Of a DNA stretch of 64,000 bases, positions 15,201 to 27,600 are shown piece after piece (positions within the stretch are counted from its first letter, which is position 1; the number at the start of each line of letters is the position of its first letter). The stretch is from Lycorma delicatula (Eukaryota > Arthropoda > Insecta > Hemiptera > Fulgoridae): positions 87,375,260 through 87,439,259 of the forward strand of contig NC_134458.1 in the NCBI RefSeq assembly GCF_047948215.1. Reading direction: 5' to 3'. Under the pieces are notes generated by a model. That model was not told the DNA's origin. It saw nothing but the letters and a program-made list of their open reading frames with translations, and ran no database searches. The position numbers and the translations under genes are program-made.

Positions 15201-18200
15201 CTTTTTAAATCTTAATGTGTAGTACTGTACTTTAAACCAATTTTCAGTGGATTGAAGCATATGCTCTTTACTGCTTGATAATCATCTTTAAAAATTATTA
15301 CTGCTGCGTCGTTGCGTTCTTGAAGATTGACAATTTTTTTTGACATTCAGAGTTAAAATTGACTTAATCAAAGTAGCCAATAGGTCTTTCTTCAGTATGA
15401 TAGTGTGTGCTGTTTGTCTAATATACAAAAGTATTTTGAATACGGTTTAAATATAGACTTATTAAAAACATATTTACTAAAGTGTATGAAGTTCATGTTT
15501 CCACCATTAAATAGAATATTAGTTTTTAATTTATTGGTAAATTCTTTTGAAAGAATAATTAACTTGATAAGTGAAAATGTAATTAATGGTCTTTTCCATG
15601 TTACAGGAATAATTATGGGTTTGTTGATTATTTTTAAGTATTTTATTTGCTTTTAATCTGAAACTAAAGGTTTTTCTGAAACTGGTTCAATTTTAATTCT
15701 CTTAAAACTTATTTTTTGAATCTGTAACAAATATTCTAGCTTTTTTACTTTAGCAGTCATGGATTTTAAAACTTGGTTGGCACTATATGGAAATAAGTAC
15801 TGAATTTAACATTTTATCCACTACATTGAACATAGAACTAAAAGATAAAACATTCAGAATTAATGAAATATAGCAGGTAAATATTATCTACAACCAAATT
15901 CATTTGCTCAACTGACATAATAACAATGTACACATGCGCGCATCAAGTAATTTCTTACTGGAAATTATGATGAGAACAGTTGTTAGATGAAGTCTTTTTA
16001 AATTTGATAACTTATTTCCTGAAATTCAGTTACAATTAGATGTGACTACTTTCTGGGTAGGGGCGAAGAGTTTATGATCTCATCTTATATCTACATTGTT
16101 AGTTCCATTTGGACTACCTTTACAGCTTACCTTTATGCTTACAGTATTCTAGAAATGATTTCTTGCACATATATTTCTGTAGTAGGTTTTTCACAATTCT
16201 TTATACAGCCCTTCATTTCTTGCACAGGCCTTAATTATTCCAGTTGTTTGTAGAAAAGGTGTTACTGACCCATGATGTACCAGTTGTTTTAACAGTGTGA
16301 AATTTTTCTGTGTTGGTAAGTTTATAATATAGGCAGTATTAGGAGAGGTGGAACTATATGTAACAATAATGAATAAACAGTACTTCAAAATTACTCCTCA
16401 GTTTTTGTTTTAATTTTTTATTAAGTAGTTTTGCTATGACAGTTGTTTTTATTTTCTTCCACTGCATTTATAAATGTTTGGACAGAACATTAAAAAAGTT
16501 CTAATTTATATATACACCAGTTAGATTATTTTAAAATAGGGACCCTCAGGTGTGAGAGGAACGCGTGGGGGTAGCGGTACGCGGAAGGCGTGCCGGCTAC
16601 AGGTAGGATAGGGACGGGGAGGGTAGCCCCATTGAGGAGGGGGGAGTTAGCTGCCCGAATGAGGTGGTTGGCTCACCCCGAAGAGGCTTTGGGGACCCCG
16701 ACGGGAGATCCTCCGGCAGGAGGCAGGTAGGGGGGGCAGAGACTGCTGCCACGACACTGCAAGGTGACCATGCTATGTCCTAACGGGCGGAGGCTGGTTG
16801 CCTTGGGGTGTTTAATAAGATAATAAAAAAAAAAAAAAAAAAAAAGGTGCTGTTAAATAACTATGATTAACTTTTATTAAAAGCAAAAATCTTTAGCCTA
16901 ATAACAAATGTGTAGTATGAAAAAGTTGTAGAGAGGGTTACATCATTTTTTCATTGGTTTGTTCAATGATTTTGAAAGTTTATTGTTCTTGGCTTAGAAA
17001 AGACTGGCCAGCTGTGATGTTGATCAATTAGTCAGTTTTCTTCTTTATATGAAATTTTATATGCAAACAATATTTTATTGTATTATCTTAATTGAATAAA
17101 AATTTATTCCAAAAATTTTTTTTGTGTTTAATTTATAATGGTTATTTATTATTCGTTTAAAAATTTTTGTGTGATTTTCTAATACCTTTGCTAATTAATT
17201 AACTAACAATTATTAGAACAGTACATCTTAATACATCCATAATAAATGGGTGAGTATCAAAAGACATGATAAATATGATGCCAGGTTATTAGCAACTATT
17301 ACAAAGTTGTGGAATTTTTGCTGGAGTATTGTCATTGCTTTGCTGTTATGCTTTTTCCTTTTTTGATTCATGATAATGGGAGAAATTGACAAGTGCTTTT
17401 TCAACATAGTATTTAAAACTATTTTTGTAACATGGGTCGTGATTAAGACAATGGAGGATAAGACTTTTTCAAATACCATTAGTAGTTGCTTGCTAGGTGG
17501 TTTCATCATATGTCATGCCATACTGTCTGCCTGTTTTACTATCCTTTAATGAATATTGTTGTCTCCTATAAAAAATGTTTTCTTTTGAGTCATTTGGTTT
17601 ATTGAACATATTCTACTAGATGCGATGATATAAAAAAAAAAATTATTTATATTACCAACTTAAATTGCTTTTTTTTCATGAATCTGCAGTGAAAATAGAT
17701 AAAATGTTTTAACTCATCAGAACCTCTAAAAATCTGATGTGGACACTACATGACTTCCTTGTACCCAATTAAATTGCATACAAACATTTTTCATTAAAAT
17801 AAAAATTACATAACTCTTTATTTCATTAATAACTTATGATATTTTTTTATTATTATTATTTATTGTAAAAAAATTTTTACAATCAGAGATTAATAAATTA
17901 GTATATTTAAATTAAAAAAAGGAGAGAAGTCTGAGATTTGAACAGAGTGTCTTCTTCCTTGTTAGATTCAAATATTTTATTAATTAAGATTTTATTTGGC
18001 TATAGCTCTGTAACCAATGAAAATAAATACCACTTATGATATATTGTTGAAAAGCTCTCAACAACGGCTTAGTACTGTATCCAAAAAATTGGATTTTGGG
18101 CCTTTTTTTGGACACTTGGTCCAGTCGATTGCAATCAAAAGGTGACAACAAGATGTTACAACAGTCCTAAATCCAAAATTTCAACATCCTACGGCTAATC

Positions 18201-18903
18201 GTTTTTGAGTTATGCAGGGATATGTATGTCACACCGAAAGTAGTTAAAATTGATTCAGGGATGGTCAAAATGGATATTTCATTGAAATATGAAAACCAAC
18301 ATTTTTTACGATCACAATACTTCCTTTACTTCATAAGGAAGTAAGGGGTTTCAAATGAATGTTTGATCGATACAATGAAAAAAGCTTTTGTAGCTTCCTA
18401 TGGGCCTGGATTCTCATTGCTAATAATTTCAAGTTTTTTGAATTTTGTGAAAGAATTAGGTAATGTATATGTTACTGGTTTTTAATATGATGTTTCATGA
18501 AGTAATCTTATATCGGAAAATATTTGATCGAATTAAGGGATAACATTGAACACAATATTAATCAGTATTTCTGAATATTTATATATTGTAGAAAATTCTT
18601 ATAAAACTGTTTTTCATATTTATACAAAACAAAAATGTAATATAAACAAAATTAAAAGAAATTTTCAAATATTAAAAATAAATAAATGAAAATCTGGAAT
18701 ACTGATTTGGCGAATAATCAAATAAATAAAGTAGCTAATCTAACTATTGATTTGGTGAAATAAATCTTAAAAAGAAATATTGGATGGAAGTTTGTAATTG
18801 TGATTCTTAAGTACATCATAATTGAATAAATTGATTTGAAAATAATTATTAAAATAAAAACAATAAAAATCTGTTAAAAAGAAGTACGAGTGGCAGGGGA
18901 AGG

Positions 18904-18940
<37 letters not shown>

Positions 18941-21900
18941 CGTCAAAGGAAGTTTTTATTGGATAAAAATATTTCAAAATTATTTTTGTATGTTTGTGAA
19001 GAAAATAGAGAAGAGAATAAAAAAAATTAAACGCACAAATAACATTCCTTCAGTTCTAAAAATATCTAGAGAAATCATTTAAAAAAATGAAATTCTTTTA
19101 AAATAAAAAAACTACACTAGAAGACTGAAAGCTGACTTGTTTGATGTATTAAAGCTTTAATATTTTGAGATTAGTGCAACAAACAAGAACCCAACATACT
19201 TCACCCTGTTATTTTAACAAAAAATAGTACGTGCCTAATGTGTAGATCTGTGTGATTTGAAATGAACATGAAAGATGTTAATTTCAGTCCATATCTTAAT
19301 AACCAAAATATTACCTAGTGATTAATCCTAATTATGATTTATTTATTTTTTTTGGTTATGCTTTATTCATATAAAAAAAAGTTTTAAATTGTTAAAAGTG
19401 ATCATTTCTTTTTTAACGGTGTCTATTACTTTCTCTGTTTTCATTTTGGAATGATTTTACACTTATTTTGTTATGTATTAAAATTTCAGTTTGATAATTC
19501 ACATACTGTAAATTTGTTTTGATTGATTTGAATTTTTTTTTCATTGAATTTTGAGTTATGGTGGAGGTAATAGTTATTTTTATTTCATTAAAAAAAGTTT
19601 TTTTGCTGACATTTAAGACGTAATAAATAGTATTTTATTTTGTTTCTTATTTAGTAGAAAACAATAGTAATCATTTATTGATAGTTTATGATATAATAAG
19701 GTAAGAAGTGGAATGTATGTTTTTTTTAATACTAAAGTGATATGTTGATTTGAGCTCTTGTTTTTCTATCTTCTCAGGTGAGGGCGGAGAATATGTAGGT
19801 TGGCAAGGTAGGCCCATATATTACCATCTCATTTAAAATTATAAATGTCATTGTATTTACTATGCACTGCACCATGCACAGCTTTAATTTGCTCTAAAAC
19901 CTACACATAATTTGTCCAAAAAAAAACCTTCATCCGTTCTGTTTGTTTATTCCTTTAGCTTTAAATCCTGCTACTATTGCTGTTGCAACTGTTGCACCAT
20001 TGTTTCCTATAAATATATATATATATTTATATATTATTTTTTATCCTTGTATTCTATGTTTCAATTTAATATATATTTTGCTTGTGTGATTAAACTAATA
20101 TATGCTGATTGATGCATTTATTGTTTGGTTTTTAATTTAAAATAAAAATGTTTTATCTGTGCCTCTTGCTTTTTCTTGCAGCCTTTTGTTATGTTTAATT
20201 AATTTTTAATTTGGATTATTAATTTGGATTATTAATTTGTTGGATTTTAAAATTATTTGATTGTTAATACTGTTTATATTCTTAAATTTAGAGTTATTCA
20301 GTACAGATTTAGTTTTCTTTCACAGATTCATTATTGTGTTTTACAGTTTTATTGTGTTTATTATTTTGTTAATTGGAGATAGATACTAATAATAATAATT
20401 AAGGAAAAACTTTAATTAAAAAATTCTTTTTGGTATGTTAATAATATTGGGAACTTCAAACTGATTATATAAAATTTTTTATCTTCATCTTTATGTAGAT
20501 GTTTGTTTACACATTAAAATTAAAATAAAAATATTCATTACCTTACCAAAATTAACTTCTGTCTATTTGTGTACTGTTTTTTTTACTCTTTAAGATTGCA
20601 GATGTGAGCCTTTTATAGTCATGAGTTCACAGAATTTTAAAAGATTTTAAAAAGGTGGTGAATTAAAAAAAATTACACATTTTGGGATGTCCTTGGGTGA
20701 TTTTTTATGATGAGAGTCTGTGTACATATCCGCTTGTGAACTAGTACTTTTGGGCCAGTTTTGTCCTTTTTTTCTTGTAAGAACTTGATATTATGTCGGC
20801 TATTATTGACATGGTTGTTTCTATGATGGAATTATAGCCAGTCTAGAGTGGGGGTTTTCCCCCCAGTAAATTTTGTATAGGCACTTAAAATGTGCATGAA
20901 ATATAGTGTTATACATAATTATAATTTTATTAATCTTTTGAGAAATTGTGGACAGTGTCCATGCTTTTCTTGCAAAAGTAGATATTGCATATTGTTTGTG
21001 TATAAACGACATATTGGGTGGGTACATTTTGTTCAAATCATATATTTTGGATAGAAATTTGTGCTTAGGCATAGTTTTAATAGGTGTCCAGTTCTTGTCA
21101 TTAATGAGTTAACCATCTCATCTGCTAATATTTGATAAAAAAGTTCATTGTAGAACTACTCTGATTGGCATAGAATTATATTAAAAGAGGATTTTTATGT
21201 TTGTGTCTGATTGGAAGTCTATCTGATTACTTTAAAAATTATTCTGCAGCAGTTAAGACGAACTTGTGAACTGTTAACAATGTTATTTATTTACAATTAA
21301 ATGCAAGTTACCTCTGCTTTTTCAGTTCCCACATTCTTCTGCACTTCAGTTTAGGAAATTCAAGGGCATATATTAAAACTAAAGTAGTCTGTACTTTTTT
21401 TGTACTTAAATTTTAATCTAATAACCTTCAGGGATGACAAGTTTACATTATATTGTTATGGTCTTATAAATAAAAGTATTAAATTTTTTTTTATCGCTTT
21501 ACAATAAAGTTGCCAAATTTTAAGTGTTCTTTGTTACATAATTAATTTTAGGCGTATTTATTTATCTTTTCTTCTTGAATTTTTATTTATGTTACATAAA
21601 GAAAGTATGTGAACTGGGAAATAGAATGGTCAGACTCTACATATCTATTTATCAAAATAACTTGATCTGTAGTGTATGAATTAATGTTTTCGTAAGTTGT
21701 CTGCAAATTTTTCAACTAATTTTACATTGTAGGGAAAAATTCACTACCTACTTCGTACTATTTTTTAATTTTTGTTTTGTTATTATTATCACATTCAAAT
21801 TCGTCCATGATTTTTATTTTTAATTGTACTTAGGTGATGTAGCAAGTCTGGAGTGATAAATTGTAGGAATTTTATCTTCTTGACTGTGGGTTTTGCCAGT

Positions 21901-24655
21901 ATCAAAAAAATTATTTAAGTTGTCAGCTTAAATAATGTTAGAACTGGTTTTATGTAAATCGAGTAAGATTACTGTAATAAAAATGTAACCATACCTTTGA
22001 TATTTAGTTTATGCACTAACAAATTCAGCATAAAACAAATAACTATTTTGCATTAATTGTTTTACAAATTATTTTACATTAATTTTTTTTTGCTTCATTT
22101 TCAGTAAAGCAAAACCTTTATATTGAAGAAATAATTATGTTTTTATTCTTCATTTAATTTGTCATATAGTAAGAATAATTCATACTAATGAACAATGCTA
22201 TCCTTTTTTTCTGGGAACTTTTTTCCAACAAATGTAATTTGCAAGCCGCTGAAAATGTCCTTTAAATAATTTTTTAAAATTTTGTGTGACATGTTTATAT
22301 TCAACGTCATTTTATTATCTGTAAAGAATACTTGTAAAAGTTAGAGAACCAAATGTGTTAGTGAATGAAAAAAAATAGCTTGTTTATTTTTAACTTTCTT
22401 TTCTATTTATTATTTTTTTACATAATCTTATAAGAAGAATGGTGTTTACTTTCAAAATCTTTGCTAGAATTCAAATTTGCTCAGTTGGATGTGCTAATAA
22501 CTAATTGTCCTATATAATTTGTCTTCAATTATGTATGTATGTATTACATGGATTAGAAGGCAACCCCTTTTCAGCATTTACCGTATCAGTTAAGAGGATG
22601 TCCACAGGTGAAGTTGCCCCAAAAACCACTCAAATGCTAAGTATGTGTTCAATATAACAAAGATTCAGCTGATGTCTGACCCAAATCTTCTGGGAAACTG
22701 AGGAAGGAGCCAAGGATCAGGAAAAAAGATAGCTAATTAAAAAAAAAAAAAAAAAACAGTCTTTGGAAGGGCAACAAAATGAGAAAAACACAATCTAATA
22801 ATAAGGGTTTAAAGATCCCTTTCAGATAACTGGTGTCCATCCCTCCAATAACTTCTGAGGAGAACATAGTATTCTTACCTTGGGTGGGAGGAGCACACAC
22901 CAATAAGTGATTTTGTGTCTGTCATCTCAAATGTTTACAACAGTTATTTTTTCTGGATATTAGGAGCCATTTATGAACAGGCCCAAACTTTTTTATAGTA
23001 TGTTTTGGCACCCCTGGGATTGTGAGGTGTGTAAAAATTATATGGTTGAGGTTAATTCTAGTAATTATTTGATGGAAAAATATTCCTTAAAGCCAACAAG
23101 TTAATTTACCTGTTTTCAACCTCTAATTGCTTGCTTTTCATAACTCGCTAATTGGAAACTAGCTTTATGATGATTAAACAGTATCCAATGTGAATGGACT
23201 ATAATTTTGTTTGTACTTTTGCGTAGTATTGGTGTTATTTAAAATTTCCCTTGATTAGTATAAAAAGGAAACCTGTAAAGACTTAGTTATTTACATGATA
23301 TTTCTGCGGTTGTTTAATACCTTACCCGACTTTGTTGAATTGGGGCTTGTAGGCATCTTTGTCCTTTATTCAGGGAGTGAATGTATCTGTGGCTTATTAG
23401 ATCTCTGGATTACCAGACCAGCATGTACAGTATAAAACTCGACAATAGAATTGTAGCCAGAAGAGAGTAACGAGAGAAGCTGGGCAGTAGCAAAATATAA
23501 CCAGTCCAACTAATCCATAATAAAAATATGCAAAGAAATATACATTACTTTTTTCTCAATCGCCAAATACTTTTATACTGTTAGTTTGTCTACATATTGG
23601 ACTGGATTTTAAGGGTTCACTTTTGTTGTTTGTTTTTCAAATGTTAAGATTTTTTGTCTTCATTTATGACATTTATTGTAAGCTGATTTACCGGTGCAGT
23701 ATAATCTTTTAATTACACCGGTAAATTAAAAACTTAAGTTAATTTTTATTGCTATTGAACAAAAGCTTGAGGCTGTAAGGAAAATTAAAAATGGCAGGCA
23801 TACTTGTAACATTGTTGAGGATTTTGGTGTTGGGTTAAGGTTTGGTGAGATAAGATATTAAATCGGAAGAATTATGCTGTTAAGAATTTTTGTTTTTATT
23901 TTAGTTAGTCTGTTTTTCTCTTAAAATTGAGAATTCATTATCGATCTGAAATTGAATCTTCCCTCATTATTTTGGATTGACGGGGTTGTTTGTTTTTACT
24001 TTACATCATTTTATTAAATTTTTGACAAATATTTAAAAAACCGGATTGTTTTTCTTAAGAAATTAATCGTATTATTTAAAAAATGCTCTTAATACTGAAG
24101 ATGCTCATGTTATTCAGAAAATTGAGAGTAACAAGAGTGTTAATTTTCATATTAATTCACAACCACATTTATGTTGATGCATGTTATTTGTGGCCTTATT
24201 CTGTGCATGCAGTGTTATTAAATTTTCCTTATACGTTATTTTATGTTAATGAATAAATTTAGATATCAGTGCCGAGTCTTTAAAATTTGCTTGTTATGAA
24301 AATCATAATTTTCAAAAGTTAAAAAAATTTAAGCTTGTATTTTAGCTTATAAACTTCAAAGATATTCATATTATTACATTCATGTATATGCATGCATAGT
24401 TGTTGAATAAAATAGCAGCTCATTCTTGTAAAACCAACTATTTTGGTTGTTTACAGTTTAAAACTTTTTATTATTAGTATTAAAATAAATAAAAGTGTGT
24501 TTTATAGTCGGCCAGTATTTAAAAGTCAAAGTATTTTGGAAAAGTTCTTTATAGTAGATAATCAAGTAGTTATTGTAGAATTATTTCACTACATATTATT
24601 CGGATATTTTCATTTACTGTTATCATGAACAGTTGAGAAAATTATATTATTTATT

Positions 24656-24687
<32 letters not shown>

Positions 24688-27600
24688 TATAAGTTTATAT
24701 AATTATATCATATAAACTTATTCAGGCACTCCACAAAGTACAGAAGTAAAGAACACTCTTACTTACCTTTTTCATTTTCAAAGCACTTTTGGGCCTAAGC
24801 CCATCTTCAGTCATTTTAAAAATTTTTTCTTTATTACATTTACATATTAAAATACATGATATGTTAACATTTTTAGAACAAATATTTGTTCACTCAATAA
24901 AAAATTAAAAAAAATTTTTTTAAACATTGTATTATTTAAAATCTTTATCATGCTGTCAATATGTCAATGCAGTACTTTACTGATTATGTGATGTATTACA
25001 AATTTCTTATCAATGTATTACCAACTTAAGTAATATTTATAAGAATGTTCCCATCTTATTGTTCTAAAAATTTTAACGTATCGTGTATGAAAGTGTAAAA
25101 AAGAAAAAAAATTAAAAATTACTGAAGATGGGCTTAGGCCCGAAAGTGCTTTGAAAGTGAAGAAAAAAAAAAGATAAGGTAAGGGTGTTCTTTAATTCTG
25201 TACTTTGTGGAGTGTGGAGTGGCGGAATAAGTTAATATTATATAATTACTTCGAATTCACATAGAGAGGAAATATGGACTACAAAAAATGTAACATTATT
25301 ATGTTGCTTCCAAAATTATTTTTTTTTTTCAAATTTAAAAGGTTTGATCAGTACTGACTTATCAGATAATCAAAAAATCTGGAAGTTTCAAATTTGTACA
25401 TAACAATTTTCCAACTTAGGTGCTCATATAACACATTGATGTCATAAATGAGATAGTATAACTACATGTAAAGATCAATTTTAATATAATTTAGCAGTGT
25501 TGTATGTATTAAGACTGCTATATTTAGTTATGAGCTACATAGCAGAAGATTGACTGGGTAGATTAGAAAAACGATTAACTCTTCATTTTATGGTATGTGG
25601 TGTTGCACTTTAGTATGATTCATTCACACATTCTGGTCATTCGTCTGCAATGAATATGTTACATGACAAAGACAAGAACAAAAGCTGAGAACTCCAGAGT
25701 TTTTCTTTCTTTTTTTTTTTTGTAGAAACTTGGCTTTTCTTAGTCAGGAATTATAGATTTCTGAAACTAATAATTAGATATATATTACGTTCTTTTGGAG
25801 CTGATATTTTATATTCTTTGTTATATATGAAATTTTATACTCTGTGTGCAGTGTACAGGTATGGTACTTTTGTTTCAAAAACTGTACTTAGTGACAGCTG
25901 TATTCCTTACTGCTCATAGGGAAGGTTAAGTTGTGAATGAAGCCATTTGTTTTCAGTATTTCATTACATGTACAATGCATTTTGTATAAAACTATGAAAA
26001 CTGTTGTTGCATTAGAAAGTCTGGAAATTATAAGTAACATAACTTACCAAAATTCCTACCCTGATGTAATGCAGAAGCTTCATTCTGTAAATATTATGCA
26101 AAGTTAATAATTAAAAAAAAAAAAAAAATAGTTCAGTTCTACTTGTGTTTTTTAACAGAATGCATGTTGTACTGCTAAGTTCAGGTACATGTCTGCAAAA
26201 TGATCCGTAAAATTCAGTAAGATAAAAAAACCTTTTTAGACTATACATTTTGGGTATGTAACTCCTGTCCTTTTAATGATGTGAGGAAACTTCCGAGTTG
26301 TACCTTTTCATATTTATAAAATTAAACTTTACTAGTAAATTGATGACAAATTATTTAGATTAATTTTTTCTCATTTCTGATTTTGAAATCCTACAAGTTT
26401 CTCACTTATGGATTATTTTAAACTGAGATGGGGATAATAACAAATATTTTGTTTCACCTGGTTTGTAAAATTGATAATTACATAAACACTTCTCACACAT
26501 TGACTCACTTTTTGTAGGAACATATTCATTATTGATCTGCATGCTTGTGTTACACTAGCATTATACTGGTGTTAAATGTTATCTAAGCAACTTTCTATTC
26601 ACAATTTCAGTTCTCATATATTCTTTTCCTTCACTCTGTCTCCCTTTTCTTTCTCTCCCTTCTGTGTTTATGTTTAAATGTGGTTTATATACATGTACAT
26701 ATTTATACATTAAAATTATTTATAATAATTTGTAAAGACTCGGTACTAATTATGGTATAAACTCATTAATACAAACTTTGTCTGGACTGGTCTATGAAAT
26801 TCCTTACTGCATTTTTTTTTGGGTGGAGAGGGGGAATTTGGAAATACAAAAATAAATTCTATTTTACACTGAATTTAATTATAAAATAGCTAGTGTTTTA
26901 GTGGGTTGAAATGTAAACTAATGAAGTTTACATTTGGGTTGAATACTGTAACTCTTAAGTCGAAATTGCATTGAAGATTAATCAAGGATTTTACTGTTGA
27001 AGATTAAGTGCAGTCCAATGAAGTCCAGATTATTGGGTTTTTACTGTAATTGTTAATTAATATTTTTTTATTTTTGAGTATTACATAATTACCTGATTAT
27101 TTTTATTAATACATTATCAGTATACACCACCATTTAGAAATGTATTCAGTTTTTCATATTATTTTGTCTGTCTATTTTTATTTTCTAGAAAAATTGTCAG
27201 TATTACATTATATAATTTATTTTTGTTAGTGGTTTTTCCCAGTATTTTTGAAGTTTTTTTTTAATAGTAGGAATTGATAAGAATCTTAGGATTACAGAAT
27301 AAGTTACATCTTAATTGCTGGTTGTTTTGTACAATCGCAAAATTGAAACTTAACTCCTGAAGAGGTCCACTGAAGTAGCCATAATTATTACCCAGAATCC
27401 GCCACAGAGTATTTGGACAAAACTTGTAAAACACTAGAAGGAGGGATTAAAAATAAAGAAAAAACTGGAATGATTACCTCTTATTGATTATCTCTGCCAA
27501 AGGAATATTTCAGATCTCTCCAGACAGTAGATGTCTGTCCTATTCATAATCCCTCCTCTCACTAGATACCAACTGCAAGAATGTTTCTGTATTGGAGGTC

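Larger units (their letters stand above)
237..19777 (+). other. Ssdp: Ssdp intron a (19.5 kb)
   Basis: This is a long AT-rich intron that starts GTAAGT and ends TTCTCAG. It holds transposase relics at 1934-3214, 9780-10215, 12480-13587 and 13588-14345, a fold-back element at 5295-6207, a tandem duplication at 11803-11991, a GC-rich retroposon end at 16539-16845, a hairpin-tailed repeat at 18001-18350 and a GA/ACAG microsatellite near 18904. I see no supported gene in 237-1933, 3304-5294, 6208-9779, 14346-16538 or 16846-18000. Small open frames there are low-complexity AT-rich chance frames. Confidence 0.85.

Noticed and set aside
17228..17509. 93-codon minus-strand frame
   Set aside because: Low-complexity composition, no family match, no splice or promoter support.
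237..19777. Recursive splice sites (AG|GTAAGT after a pyrimidine tract) in the long introns
   Set aside because: A scan for AGGTAAGT- or AGGTGAGT-like sites behind pyrimidine tracts found no convincing one; candidates such as 19698 lack the tract.
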